NCBI GenBank assembly: GCA_028284945.1
Contig: JANQQJ010000024.1
Location: forward strand, 62,001 to 126,000
Reading direction: 5' to 3'
Source of the DNA: Alphaproteobacteria bacterium
GTDB taxonomy: Bacteria; Pseudomonadota; Alphaproteobacteria; SMXS01
DNA: 64,000 bases
Positions 34,807 to 44,028 of the stretch are shown one piece after another. Below the pieces are notes generated by a model that was not told the DNA's origin, did not search any database, and saw nothing but the letters and a program-made list of their open reading frames with translations. The position numbers and the translations under genes were made by a program. Every line of letters starts with the position of its first letter. The first letter of the stretch is position 1.

Positions 34807-35517
34807 TTAAGCGCAAGATCGCAGCCAGCGCCTTAGCACCTCACCGCCCGGACCGATCAAACCGGGGCCATATTTCAATGTATCGGCACGGATTTGACCA
34901 GGGGTCACATCAGCAGTGGCCGCAATCTCGTTAGCATGCCCGACCAGCCAATATTCGATGGCCTTCGGATCGGCTTCCAGATGGAACTGCAGGCCCAGGC
35001 ACCAGTCACCGATGGCGAAGGCCTGGTTAGGTGTGATATCCGTCGAGGCCAGCCGCACGGCACCACCCGGCAAATCAAACGTATCGCCATGCCAGTGCAG
35101 CACGACCGGATCGTTCCCCAAGGCGCCCAAAGGCGAGGCTACGCCCTCATCCGTCAGCGCGATGGGTGCCCATCCGATCTCTTTTGCCCGACCCGGATAG
35201 ACCTTGGCACCCAGCGCCTGGGCAATCAGTTGAGCCCCCAGGCAGACGCCGACTGTAGGCATCTGTGCCGCCAGCCGCGCCTTGATGAGTTCCAGCTCTG
35301 GTACGAGGAACGGATAAGCGTCTTCCTGATAAGCACCAATGGGCCCACCAAGGACGACCCAGAGATCGTCGTCCAGGGGATCGAGCGCATTGAGGTCGGC
35401 TATGGGCGCGTCCTCATAACGCAACGCAAATCCTTCGTCTGCCAGCACGTTCTCGAAGATTCCAAGATTCTCGAAAGGCACATGCCGCAGCGCCAACGCG
35501 GTTCTGGAATCGGGCAT
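34807..35517 (-). CDS. Class I glutamine amidotransferase-like protein
   Basis: This 236-residue protein has the nucleophile elbow GVCLGAQLIA (Cys), and the His-Glu pair in GLQFHLEADP. It is a stand-alone GATase domain of the GMP-synthase-like type, which transfers or hydrolyses the amide of glutamine or of gamma-glutamyl compounds. No synthase partner is adjacent. It is 84 bp downstream of the pirin gene on the same strand. Confidence 0.9.
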   Translation of the reverse strand: MPDSRTALALRHVPFENLGIFENVLADEGFALRYEDAPIADLNALDPLDDDLWVVLGGPIGAYQEDAYPFLVPELELIKARLAAQMPTVGVCLGAQLIAQALGAKVYPGRAKEIGWAPIALTDEGVASPLGALGNDPVVLHWHGDTFDLPGGAVRLASTDITPNQAFAIGDWCLGLQFHLEADPKAIEYWLVGHANEIAATADVTPGQIRADTLKYGPGLIGPGGEVLRRWLRSCA

Positions 35518-35601
35518 GCTTGGATCCTAAGCCTCAAATGGAAAGGGCCACCAACGTGACGCCAGCGGCCCACCCAATCAAGCGGCTGCTTCGCCTAGCG
35601 G

Positions 35602-36300
35602 CTATGCGATCATGTCGAACAGCAGGACTTCTGAGTCCTCGAGCGCCGTCACAGTCAGCTCGCCGATGTCCGCCAGCGAAGCTCCATCGCCGGCCTGCAG
35701 CCGTTCGTCACTGATCCGCACGTCACCGCGCGCGACCTGCAGCCAACCAATGCGGCTCTGCTGAAACCGATGCGTGACAGACTGGCCCTCCGACGGTTTG
35801 GCGACATAAAGCGCAGCATCCTGATGAATCGTGACCGACCCGTCCCGGCCATTACGGGACGCGACCAAGCGAAAGCCGAAGCCGTCTATGTCCTCAAAGG
35901 CCTTTTGCTCGTAGCCGGGCTCCAATCCGTCTGTTTCCGGTAGAATCCAAATCTGCAGGAAATGGACTTTGTCGGTGTCCGAGTGGTTGTATTCACTGTG
36001 GCGGATACCAGATCCGGCGGTCATGCGCTGCACTTCGCCTGGCCGGATCACAGAGCCGGTGCCGATGCTGTCCTTGTGGGCCAATTCCCCATCCAGCACA
36101 TAAGAGATGATCTCCATATTGCTATGCCCATGGGTATCGAACCCGCGGCCCGGCTCGACCCGGTCTTCATTGATCACTCGCAGCGGGCCAAAGCCCATAT
36201 GGTCGGGATCATTGTAATGTCCGAAGGAAAACGTATGGCGGCTATCCAGCCAGCCCAGATTGGCTTGGCCACGGTCTTCTGCACGTCTGATCGTGATCAT
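35602..36300 (-). CDS. Pirin family protein (YhhW-like)
   Basis: The 232-residue bicupin has the pirin signature: HTFSFGHYNDPDHMGF, then FDTHGHSNMEII, and GSGIRHSEYN, giving the three His and the Glu that bind iron. Some members, such as E. coli YhhW, are quercetin dioxygenases in vitro; many have no known substrate. The C-terminal cupin is weaker. Confidence 0.92.
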   Translation of the reverse strand: MITIRRAEDRGQANLGWLDSRHTFSFGHYNDPDHMGFGPLRVINEDRVEPGRGFDTHGHSNMEIISYVLDGELAHKDSIGTGSVIRPGEVQRMTAGSGIRHSEYNHSDTDKVHFLQIWILPETDGLEPGYEQKAFEDIDGFGFRLVASRNGRDGSVTIHQDAALYVAKPSEGQSVTHRFQQSRIGWLQVARGDVRISDERLQAGDGASLADIGELTVTALEDSEVLLFDMIA

Positions 36301-36508
36301 GAGGTACCTCCATTTGAAGGGATAACTTCTGTGATGCCTTAGATGGTGTGCGTGAGCGCCGACGTCATCCCCAGGCGCGACAGCCCCCTCATTCCTGCAT
36401 AGCGCCGGTTTGCCGCGCAGATTCTCCTTGGCGAAGGGGGGTTGCTGCTAAATATTAGGCATCAACCAGAAAAGACGACTTCACAAATGCAGGTCAGGAG
36501 CCGAGATA

Positions 36509-37945
36509 ATGAGCAATAATCTGAAATTCTATATCAATGGCGAATGGGTCGACCCAACAACACCCAGCACCCATGATGTGATCAACCCCGCCACCGAAGA
36601 ACCATGTGCGACAATCAGCATGGGCGGTGCTGCCGATGTCGATAACGCCGTTGCAGCCGCCAAAGCAGCCTTTGACAGTTTCTCGCGCACCAGCAAGGCA
36701 GAGCGCATCGAACTGTTCGGCGCCATTCTCGGCGAATATGGCAAACGCAATGACGAGATTGCCGAAGCCATCTCCAAAGAAATGGGCGCGCCGATGTGGC
36801 TGTCAAAAGCGGCCCAGGCCACTCTGGGCCAGGCGCATTTTGCGACCGCTATGGAAATCCTGAAGAACTATGAGTTCGAGGAGCAAAAAGGAAACTACTA
36901 TCTGCGCCGTGAGCCCGTTGGTGTTTGCGGTTTCATCACGCCGTGGAACTGGCCGATCAATCAGATCGCCTGCAAGGTCGCGCCGGCGCTGGCCGCGGGC
37001 TGCACCATGGTGCTGAAGCCCAGCGAAGTCGCACCGATCAACGCGATCATTCTGGCTGAAGTATTCGATGCGGCGGGCGTGCCTGCCGGCGTCTTCAACC
37101 TGGTCAATGGCGACGGCCCGACTGTGGGTGCCGCGATCTCATCCCACCCGGATGTCGATATGGTGTCGTTCACCGGCTCGACGCGGGCCGGCGTTGAAGT
37201 GGCCAAGGCCGCTGCCGACACCGTCAAGCGTGTCGCGCAGGAACTGGGTGGCAAGTCCGCCAATATCATCCTGGAAGACGCCGACATTCAGCAAGCCGTG
37301 GGCGCCGGTGTCGTCCAGTGCTTCACCAATAGCGGCCAATCATGCAACGCGCCGACCCGCATGCTGGTGCCCAATTCCAAGCACGACGAAGCGCTGCAGA
37401 TCGCCAAGGCCGCCGCTGAAAGCGTCCAGGTTGGCGACCCATTCTCTGAAGGCCGCCCCATGGGCCCGGTCGCCAGCGAGGTGCAATACAACAAGATCCA
37501 GGCGCTGATCGAAAAGGGTATCGAAGAAGGCGCGACGCTCGTGGCCGGTGGCCCGGGCCGCCCCGAAGGCTTCAACAAGGGCTTTTATGTGCGCCCGACC
37601 GTGTTCGGCAACGTCAACAATGACATGACGATCGCGCGCGAAGAAATCTTCGGACCCGTTTTGTCGATTCTGCCCTATGATTCAGAAGAGCAGGCCATCG
37701 AGATCGCCAATGACACCGAGTACGGCCTGTCCGGCTATGTTCAGTCCGGCGATGTCGGTCATGCCCAAGAGGTCGCCGCGCAAATCCGCAGCGGTAACGT
37801 GCATATCAATGGCGCGGGCCCGGACTTCAACGCCCCGTTTGGCGGATACAAGAAATCCGGCAATGGTCGTGAGTGGGGCGAGCTGGGCTTCGAAGAATTC
37901 CTTGAAGTCAAAGCCGTTCTGATGCCGCCCCAGGCTGCTGAATAA
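36509..37945 (+). CDS. Aldehyde dehydrogenase (NAD(P)+)
   Basis: The 478-residue protein has NAD-binding and catalytic blocks of the ALDH superfamily: FITPWNWPINQ, SFTGSTRAG, ELGGKSANI with the general-base Glu, NSGQSCNAPTR with the catalytic Cys, and EIFGPVLSI. It oxidises an aldehyde to the acid. GTCAGGAGCCGAGATA before the ATG provides the ribosome site. The next gene follows 22 bp downstream on the same strand, so the two are probably co-transcribed. Confidence 0.95.
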   Translation: MSNNLKFYINGEWVDPTTPSTHDVINPATEEPCATISMGGAADVDNAVAAAKAAFDSFSRTSKAERIELFGAILGEYGKRNDEIAEAISKEMGAPMWLSKAAQATLGQAHFATAMEILKNYEFEEQKGNYYLRREPVGVCGFITPWNWPINQIACKVAPALAAGCTMVLKPSEVAPINAIILAEVFDAAGVPAGVFNLVNGDGPTVGAAISSHPDVDMVSFTGSTRAGVEVAKAAADTVKRVAQELGGKSANIILEDADIQQAVGAGVVQCFTNSGQSCNAPTRMLVPNSKHDEALQIAKAAAESVQVGDPFSEGRPMGPVASEVQYNKIQALIEKGIEEGATLVAGGPGRPEGFNKGFYVRPTVFGNVNNDMTIAREEIFGPVLSILPYDSEEQAIEIANDTEYGLSGYVQSGDVGHAQEVAAQIRSGNVHINGAGPDFNAPFGGYKKSGNGREWGELGFEEFLEVKAVLMPPQAAE

Positions 37946-37967
37946 CCGAAGGGTCCAGGAGTAAGGC

Positions 37968-38828
37968 ATGGTTTCCGTTTGCCAAACCGTGGCCGGAGGC
38001 CATGCCCTATCCAACGATCGGCCGCGCGAGGGGCTCTCGACCGCGTGGGATTTCCTTGATGAGAACGATGCGCTTTACACCCTGGTCGCACCGTTGAAAC
38101 CGGCCGAGTTCTCGCAGAAAACCCTGTTCAAGGACTGGACCATCGACGATGTCATCCGGCATCTACACCTGTGGAACCATGCCGCGCTGCTGTCGCTGCA
38201 GGATGAAGCGGCGTTCGTTGAATTCTTTGCTGATTCTCGGAAAAAACTCGCGCAACCGGGCGGACGGCAAGCCTTCGAATTAGAGTGGGCAGAAGGCAAG
38301 GGCGGCCTTGAGCTGATTGACGATTGGCGCAAGCTCTATCACCAAACGGCTGAACAGTTTGCCGCCGCAGACCCTAAGAAAAGGGTGAAATGGGCCGGGC
38401 CGGATATGAGCGTGCGTTCCAGCATCACTGCCCGGCTGATGGAAACCTGGGCCCACGCTCAGGCGGTCTATGATGTTTTAGGTCATGAACGGGCCGATAC
38501 TGACCGGATCAAGAATGTAGCCGTGATCGGCATTAACACCTTTGGCTGGACGTTCAAAAACCGGGGTCTCGATGTGCCGGATGACGTGCCCTATGTGCGG
38601 CTCACGGCGCCATCAGGCGATATCTGGGAATGGAACGAGCCCAGCGAGACCAACGTCATTGCAGGCGGCGCAACCGCATTCTGTCAGGTGGTCACCCAGA
38701 CCCGGAATGTCGCCGACACGGATTTGCAGGTGACAGGCAAGACAGCAAATCGCTGGATGGGCATGGCGCAGTGCTTTGCCGGACCGCCGCATGACCCGCC
38801 CCCGCCGGGGACGCGTTACAAGCAATAG
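37968..38828 (+). CDS. DinB/MDMPI-fold metal-binding protein (TIGR03084-like)
   Basis: The 286-residue protein has the helical-bundle metal site of the DinB and mycothiol-dependent maleylpyruvate isomerase superfamily: WTIDDVIRHLHLWNHAA with the first histidines, and ETWAHAQAVYDVLG with the next. The C-terminal half matches what I recall of the TIGR03084 group, whose function is unknown. AGGAG lies 8 nt before the ATG. Co-transcription with the aldehyde dehydrogenase is likely. Confidence 0.8.
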   Translation: MVSVCQTVAGGHALSNDRPREGLSTAWDFLDENDALYTLVAPLKPAEFSQKTLFKDWTIDDVIRHLHLWNHAALLSLQDEAAFVEFFADSRKKLAQPGGRQAFELEWAEGKGGLELIDDWRKLYHQTAEQFAAADPKKRVKWAGPDMSVRSSITARLMETWAHAQAVYDVLGHERADTDRIKNVAVIGINTFGWTFKNRGLDVPDDVPYVRLTAPSGDIWEWNEPSETNVIAGGATAFCQVVTQTRNVADTDLQVTGKTANRWMGMAQCFAGPPHDPPPPGTRYKQ

Positions 38829-38966
38829 TAGCTCCCAGGCTCGCGAAGCCGTGAGCCGGGCGTGTTTCTCAGTCAACTCCCTATGATCGGGCGTGATTCT
38901 ACACGCCGGACGCTTCCCCGTAGTTTCGATCTCAACAGAGACACGAATCCCAAGGGGGAAAACGCC

Positions 38967-39995
38967 ATGATCATCCGCCGCAAAGCCGCCACCGGCCTGG
39001 TACCGAAACTGGTTACCGCCGTTATCTTCGCCGCCATTCTGCAACTGTTTGCAGGCGAGGCCATGTCACTGGAACCCGACTGGCCGGCAAGCTCATTTGA
39101 ATCCGCCGGCATCAACAAAGCTGACATTGTGACCTTTGGTGCGCGCAATCAGCCCGCATCAGTCGATATGCCGCGCCATGCTCCGGCCGATCTGGCCTTT
39201 GGCATCGAACCCCGAGCCTCGGTCATTGTCGTTGAGATCGATGGCGCAGTACGCGCCTATCCGCATCAGGTTGTCGCGACCCATGAGGTCATCAATGACG
39301 AGTTGGGGGGCGTTCCCATCGCCGTCACCTATTGCCGCGTATGTTCTGCATCCGTCGTATTTGACCGCCGTCTGGATGGCGCTGTGACCACATTCCATCT
39401 GACCGGCTTTTTGAACAACGACAATATCGTTCTCTATGATTCGGCCTCCGAGCGTTGGTGGCAGCAATATGACGGGACCGCGCTTAACCAAAAGGAAATG
39501 AAGGATACGCTGGCCGAGGTCGGTTCCAAAGTGATGTCCTTTCAACGCTTCAAGGAACTACACCCGAATGATGGCGCCACCGTCTTGCTGGCAACGGAAG
39601 AGTCAAAGCGGCCGCTCGCCTTTGGCAATGCACCGGTGACGCCCGGCGGTGCCGGACTGCCCGACGGTGTTGATCCGCTAGACCGCGTCGTCGTGATCGA
39701 GGATAAGGCGGTCCCGGTCTCTGTGTTGCGCGATCAGGAGGAATTGCAGCTTGGGAACCTAATTCTTCAGTGGCAACCGGGCCGGAATGCAGCACCGGAT
39801 CTGTTCGGTAAGGCGCAGTCAGACGATGTCGGCGACATCATGATCTATGACGCAAAGCGCTATGGCGAAGAAGACGTGTTGCTGGACCAGGCCTACAGGA
39901 TCGATCTGGCCCACGCGTTCCAACGGTTCGTTACGGGTGGCACATTCGAGCTCAAAGGCACCATCCCCGACGATCCCTCACGGCTGGACCGGTAG
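38967..39995 (+). CDS. DUF3179 domain secreted protein
   Basis: About 342 residues from the ATG at 38967, preceded by AAGGGGGAAAACGCC. The start leads into a signal peptide (RRKAATGLVPKLVTAVIFAAILQLFAGEAMS). The DUF3179 core is visible: AYPHQVVATHEVINDEL, AVTYCRVCSASVVFDR, HLTGFLNNDNIVLYD and WWQQYDGTALN. The paired cysteines in YCRVCSAS may bind metal or form a disulphide. The family has no established function. Confidence 0.88.
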   Translation: MIIRRKAATGLVPKLVTAVIFAAILQLFAGEAMSLEPDWPASSFESAGINKADIVTFGARNQPASVDMPRHAPADLAFGIEPRASVIVVEIDGAVRAYPHQVVATHEVINDELGGVPIAVTYCRVCSASVVFDRRLDGAVTTFHLTGFLNNDNIVLYDSASERWWQQYDGTALNQKEMKDTLAEVGSKVMSFQRFKELHPNDGATVLLATEESKRPLAFGNAPVTPGGAGLPDGVDPLDRVVVIEDKAVPVSVLRDQEELQLGNLILQWQPGRNAAPDLFGKAQSDDVGDIMIYDAKRYGEEDVLLDQAYRIDLAHAFQRFVTGGTFELKGTIPDDPSRLDR

Positions 39996-40005
39996 GCCTC
40001 TATCC

Positions 40006-41331
40006 CTAATCACAGATCACCGATGTTAGGACCGGCGGGATGCCGTTGCCACTGTAACCTTGGTCCAGCCAGCCGCGGCGTGAGGTCCAGCCCGTATCCT
40101 GGTTCGGTCCAAGCCGGTCGCGCAGCGCCCCTCGGTGATGCCAGTCATAGATCTGTTTCAGGGCGACAGTGGATACGCCTTGACGCGGCTGCTGACACCG
40201 AGCGGCATCCTGCCTGATCGATTTCGATTCCTGAATGAGTTGTCGATACCTGGAATAGAATTCCGGTAACCCCTGCCGGACAGTGCAGATTTGCCGCTGT
40301 CTCAGAGTTTCTGCAGCAGATTGGGCCGCCTCCTGCAACGATCTCAACTCCTGGTATTCTGCCAACCCCTGCTCATAGGATACCGTACGGTCCCGGCGCC
40401 GGAGGATTTCATCTCGTCCCATGCCAACAATCGTCTGGGCAAAGCTCTCGAGTTTGGTCAGCTCTGTCGTCGGTAGACCCAGTCCGAAAACATCAGCGCC
40501 AGACTGCACGAAAGAAATTGCGTCATTGACCTCCTGCGCTCGGTCACTGACCTGCCGCCAAAACCCCTTATAGCTTATGGTCGCTTCATCGCCTGCAATA
40601 CACAGGGTCGGGATGTCCGGTTCATATTGCTCAGGCAGCGGGCGTTCGACATAGCCACGGAGTTTTGTGCCGATTGCGGCGAGATCATCGATGTCCCGCT
40701 CCAGGCGCTCATACCGGCCCGCTATGTCGCAGTTCGGCGGCGCCTCCGGTTCTCGAGGGGCAGGACTATTGCAGATATCTTGCCCGGCTTCGGCGATGGC
40801 GGCATCCAGCGCGGCCAACTTGATCTGATAATCCCGTTCCATGAGGCCAAGCACATCAAGGATCCTGGCAATGTTTTCTTCAACCTCCTTTTTTTGACGG
40901 TCGTACGACGTCTTCCAGATGGTCAGGCTTCGCTGCAATCGCTCGACCTGTGCGCCATTACCGGCTGCTCGCGCAGCACCGATAGATTGTCTGATCGCTG
41001 TCGCTGATGTACTGACCGATCCCGAAAACGCGACCGTGTTCTCGCCATCAGCCACCAATTTAGACAGCCTCGCCTGTGCCCGCGCCAGTTTTTCGCGCAG
41101 CGCCGTGGCGGTTTCTGTTACCCCCGACCATCGATTGTAGCCACGGAGATCGCCGGACAACCACTGACGCGTCAGTTCGTTGCGCTCACGGACCGTGCCG
41201 CTTATCGCGGCCTGACAGGCTGGCGATGCCGACGGGTCAATACTGACAGCCCCCGCACGATCGACCCACAGAGTCACCGCCAAAACAACCGACACAAAAT
41301 AAGCCAACCTTGTCAATCTGCTCTCATCCAA
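40006..41331 (-). CDS. Hypothetical secreted coiled-coil protein (paralogue B)
   Basis: This 441-residue protein begins with a signal peptide (RLAYFVSVVLAVTLWVDRAGA) and has long, charged helical stretches in residues 60-190 and 300-380 that look like coiled coils. The N-terminal half (ELTRQWLSGDLRGYNRWSG to LDAAIAEAGQDIC) matches, in order, the start of the protein encoded immediately upstream, so the two are paralogues. The C-terminal half differs. Its start overlaps the end of the upstream gene by 19 bp, so they are coupled. I do not recognise a family. Confidence 0.75.
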   Translation of the reverse strand: MDESRLTRLAYFVSVVLAVTLWVDRAGAVSIDPSASPACQAAISGTVRERNELTRQWLSGDLRGYNRWSGVTETATALREKLARAQARLSKLVADGENTVAFSGSVSTSATAIRQSIGAARAAGNGAQVERLQRSLTIWKTSYDRQKKEVEENIARILDVLGLMERDYQIKLAALDAAIAEAGQDICNSPAPREPEAPPNCDIAGRYERLERDIDDLAAIGTKLRGYVERPLPEQYEPDIPTLCIAGDEATISYKGFWRQVSDRAQEVNDAISFVQSGADVFGLGLPTTELTKLESFAQTIVGMGRDEILRRRDRTVSYEQGLAEYQELRSLQEAAQSAAETLRQRQICTVRQGLPEFYSRYRQLIQESKSIRQDAARCQQPRQGVSTVALKQIYDWHHRGALRDRLGPNQDTGWTSRRGWLDQGYSGNGIPPVLTSVICD

Positions 41332-42713
41332 TCCATCAGGTCGTCGGCCGGTGCATCCCCGGCCCTTAGCCGTTCAATGAGCCGTTCATACTCCAGCGCC
41401 AATCGCTCTTCCGTGAGCGGTTGTTCGGATTGACTTTCCTGCGCCAGGAGCGTGTTCACAATCTGGACAGCTTGACCGCAGACCGTACGGTTAATGTCTG
41501 CGTCTTCCTCACCATATTCGCCGCCATAACCGCCCATCAGCCGATCACAATAGGAGGCCTGTAGCGGCTGGTTTCTATGGGTTGCCGCGGCGTAGGCGGA
41601 AAGAATCAGCGCACCATCATGAACCCGATTGTCTTCAATATGTGCAATCACTGTAAGGCTGCCGGTCGTTGTCGCCAGGACCGACAAAAGCCGGTCGCGT
41701 TCAGCCGGGCTCTGAAAGGAATCAATGATCGCATAGGGATCGATTGTCTTGGCCGCCACAGCGAGGATACAAGCCTCACGATCCTGTGCCGCCTCGCAAA
41801 CGCCCGGCATCTTCATCCATTCTGCTGCCAACGTCTCGCACAACAGGACGTCGGGACCCTGATGCGCGTTTGCGCAGTTTCCCATAATCACCTCGCCGAC
41901 CAATACGGCACATTGGCCCGTCGGCGATGAACCGCAGGGTCTGGGATCTTCATGCAGCAGAACGAGGTTGGCGAGGCACACATCTATCTCCGCCTCGGCA
42001 TGGCCATAGCAGTCGCTGATCTGTTCATCCAATGACTTGATGCGGGGCGCACCGTCATCAACCGGCCCCGGCTGGGGCCGCTGGGCGACGGGCGCCTGGG
42101 GCCTCGGCGGTACACGCGGGCTTGCACAGGCAACAGTTCGGCTGGTCCGGTCGCGCTGATCAGCGATCTGCTGCTCCAGGCCCGCGATTTCTTCGTCAAA
42201 TCGCGCACGGACCGCTTCCACAACTGCATAGAGATTGCGCGCTTCTTGTTGCTTAGCCTCTAGTGTCTCAGCGACATTCTGTTCCCAGTTCGCATAGGCG
42301 CGCTGCAAGTCAGACACCCTGTCGTGATGTCCTGCACGGGCCATGCGCGCCATTTCGTCTTTGAGCGACTGGCCGGTCCGCACCGTGACGCCGGTCGAGG
42401 CGGGATGCTTATCGAAATCAGCAACAAAAAGATTGATCTCGGCCTCTTTGGCCTTTGCCGCCGTTTGCGCTTTCCCGTTTGTTGTCGTCGTACCGGAAAA
42501 AGGATTGGGCCCCGGATAGACGCCGGCAGCCCACTGGGCCCTCAGCGCATTGATGCGGCTGTTTGCCGCGTTAGTGGCCGCATTGTCGACGGGTTGCGGG
42601 GCCTCGACGCACTCCGGCTGGGCGGCAAGAACCGGTTGAGGGTACGCGGACAAAAGGACTACACCGACCAGGGCTGCCCCCAACCAGGTCATCCATTGCC
42701 GCACTTTCCTCAC
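41313..42713 (-). CDS. Hypothetical secreted, cysteine-rich coiled-coil protein (paralogue A)
   Basis: About 466 residues from a GTG at 42713, which gives a good signal peptide (RKVRQWMTWLGAALVGVVLLS, then VLAAQ); a G-rich stretch upstream may serve as the ribosome site. The first 180 residues share the INALRAQWAAGVYPGPNPFSG type block and the long helical region with paralogue B. A proline-rich linker follows (PPRPQAPVAQRPQPGP), then a cysteine-rich helical domain (CYGHAEAEIDVCLANL, CGSSPTGQCA, NCANAH). The function is unknown; the linker and disulphide-rich half suggest a periplasmic or cell-envelope role. Confidence 0.72.
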   Translation of the reverse strand: MRKVRQWMTWLGAALVGVVLLSAYPQPVLAAQPECVEAPQPVDNAATNAANSRINALRAQWAAGVYPGPNPFSGTTTTNGKAQTAAKAKEAEINLFVADFDKHPASTGVTVRTGQSLKDEMARMARAGHHDRVSDLQRAYANWEQNVAETLEAKQQEARNLYAVVEAVRARFDEEIAGLEQQIADQRDRTSRTVACASPRVPPRPQAPVAQRPQPGPVDDGAPRIKSLDEQISDCYGHAEAEIDVCLANLVLLHEDPRPCGSSPTGQCAVLVGEVIMGNCANAHQGPDVLLCETLAAEWMKMPGVCEAAQDREACILAVAAKTIDPYAIIDSFQSPAERDRLLSVLATTTGSLTVIAHIEDNRVHDGALILSAYAAATHRNQPLQASYCDRLMGGYGGEYGEEDADINRTVCGQAVQIVNTLLAQESQSEQPLTEERLALEYERLIERLRAGDAPADDLMDWMRAD

Positions 42714-42751
42714 GTGCCCAGGGCCCCCCTCCCGGTTATGTGGCGCGGGGC

Positions 42752-43276
42752 TTACCCCGCTTCGCGGATCAGGTCGGTTACACCGTCCCACTCTTCGTGT
42801 TGCTGCTTCCAACCATCGAACAGATCACGGATGATCGGCGCATCGCCGTGCAATTCGACATAGCAGCCGAGATCCTCAACGCAGTCCATATAGGCGACAT
42901 AGTCACCGCCCCATAGGGTGCACGCTGTTTCATAGCCTGCCTGGTTGAAGCGCTTGACCTCGGCATCCACGTCAGAGATCAGCAGGCCGACATGATGAAA
43001 GCCATAGTCACCCCGCCGCGGATACATGTCCTTATAGATTGACGGTGTCTCGTCGTGCTGGGCAATAAACTGGATATGCGCCGGGCCAGCCTGCCCGAAT
43101 GCATAGGACACATCGGCTTCGATATGTTCGCCCTTGTAGCGGAAGTTTTCGGCAATGTGATGGCGGACCACATGGAACGGCCCTGCACCGACCATTTTGT
43201 TCCACTTCTGACAGGCCTCGTCGATGTCTTCGACGTAATAGGCGTATTGCCAGATCGGGTGGCGGATAATGCTCAT
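42752..43276 (-). CDS. VOC (glyoxalase fold) family protein
   Basis: The protein has 174 residues from the ATG at 43276, with GGGGAGA upstream; the frame opens earlier without support. The methylmalonyl-CoA epimerase-like arrangement is visible as QYAYYVEDIDEACQKW, HIQFIAQHDETPS, FHHVGLLISDVDAEV and CYVELHG, with His, His and Glu as likely metal ligands. The substrate is unknown. It is 38 bp upstream of the secreted coiled-coil pair on the same strand. Confidence 0.85.
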   Translation of the reverse strand: MSIIRHPIWQYAYYVEDIDEACQKWNKMVGAGPFHVVRHHIAENFRYKGEHIEADVSYAFGQAGPAHIQFIAQHDETPSIYKDMYPRRGDYGFHHVGLLISDVDAEVKRFNQAGYETACTLWGGDYVAYMDCVEDLGCYVELHGDAPIIRDLFDGWKQQHEEWDGVTDLIREAG

Positions 43277-43424
43277 GAATGTCTCCCCTGACGGAGGCGC
43301 CTGTGCGCCTATTAATCTGACATCAGTGTCATCGGAGAATTCGTAAAAGTCAAAAGTGAATGTTTGCACCCGCTGCGAATTTCGATAAAGCTGTTGGTCA
43401 GCTTATTGATCAGGGGAGAAGACG

Positions 43425-43649
43425 ATGTCGGTACAGAACGCTGAACGGATGCTGCGCTTTATGACCAGCGATGCAGATTTGCGCGCCCGCATTTGCGACG
43501 CGGGCCCGGAGAATTTCGAAAAAATAACCGCTGAGGTGGGCGCGTCCTGCTCTGCCTATGAAGTGGCCTATGCCCTGGCAAAACGCGTCGACGCAGACGA
43601 TTCGCTGAAAGCGTCACTGGACCGGCAAATTCCGGTCTGGGAGGCATAG
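43425..43649 (+). CDS. Nif11-domain small protein
   Basis: A 74-residue protein with the Nif11 pattern: SVQNAERMLRFMTSDADLRARI, a gap, then ITAEVGASCSAYEVAYAL. Nif11 domains occur as leader regions of certain modified-peptide precursors, but here the double-glycine cleavage site and a core peptide are absent, and no modifying enzyme is nearby. GGGGAGAAGACG before the ATG is a good ribosome site. The next gene starts 4 bp after its stop, so they form an operon. Confidence 0.78.
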   Translation: MSVQNAERMLRFMTSDADLRARICDAGPENFEKITAEVGASCSAYEVAYALAKRVDADDSLKASLDRQIPVWEA

Positions 43650-43653
43650 GGAC

Positions 43654-44028
43654 ATGCGTCAGCCACAAGCCTTGCTTGCTGGCCTCGGCGCATTCTTGTT
43701 CAGCGCGTCATTGGCGGTCGCAGCGTCCGACCTGTCCTTGGCGGACAAGGCCGACAAGACAGAAAAAACGCCTTTGCCCGATATGACTAAGATCGAACAG
43801 AGTTTCTGTGACGATTTCAGCGACGTCAAAGTGCATACCGGTGACGCATCGGATGGTGCTGTGGATTCAAAAGGCGCGCAGGCCTTTGATACGAGCGACA
43901 AAGTCACCTTCAAGGAAAAGCCGCCGGAATGCGACCTGGTGGGCCATGAGTTGATTCACACTATTCAAGGGGGTGAAAAAACGGAAGAGAATCCCCCGTC
44001 AACCGAAGGCGATGCGGCGAAGCCGTAG
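43654..44028 (+). CDS. Small secreted protein with a miniature DUF4157 (HEXXH) metalloprotease-like domain
   Basis: The 124-residue protein has a signal peptide ([20 protein letters not shown]). The rest follows the order of DUF4157: [26 protein letters not shown], then [14 protein letters not shown], where HELIH is a complete HEXXH zinc motif. Normal DUF4157 domains lie at the start of large secreted toxins or effectors; here the protein ends about 20 residues after the motif with an acidic tail. The ribosome site GGGAGG lies inside the Nif11 stop region. The 3' end overlaps the convergent copper ATPase gene by 30 bp. Confidence 0.72.
   Translation: MRQPQALLAGLGAFLFSASLAVAASDLSLADKADKTEKTPLPDMTKIEQSFCDDFSDVKVHTGDASDGAVDSKGAQAFDTSDKVTFKEKPPECDLVGHELIHTIQGGEKTEENPPSTEGDAAKP

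Noticed and set aside
43425-43649. The Nif11 peptide as a lanthipeptide or other RiPP precursor
   Set aside because: There is no double-glycine cleavage site, no Cys/Ser/Thr-rich core and no modifying enzyme or ABC exporter in the neighbourhood.
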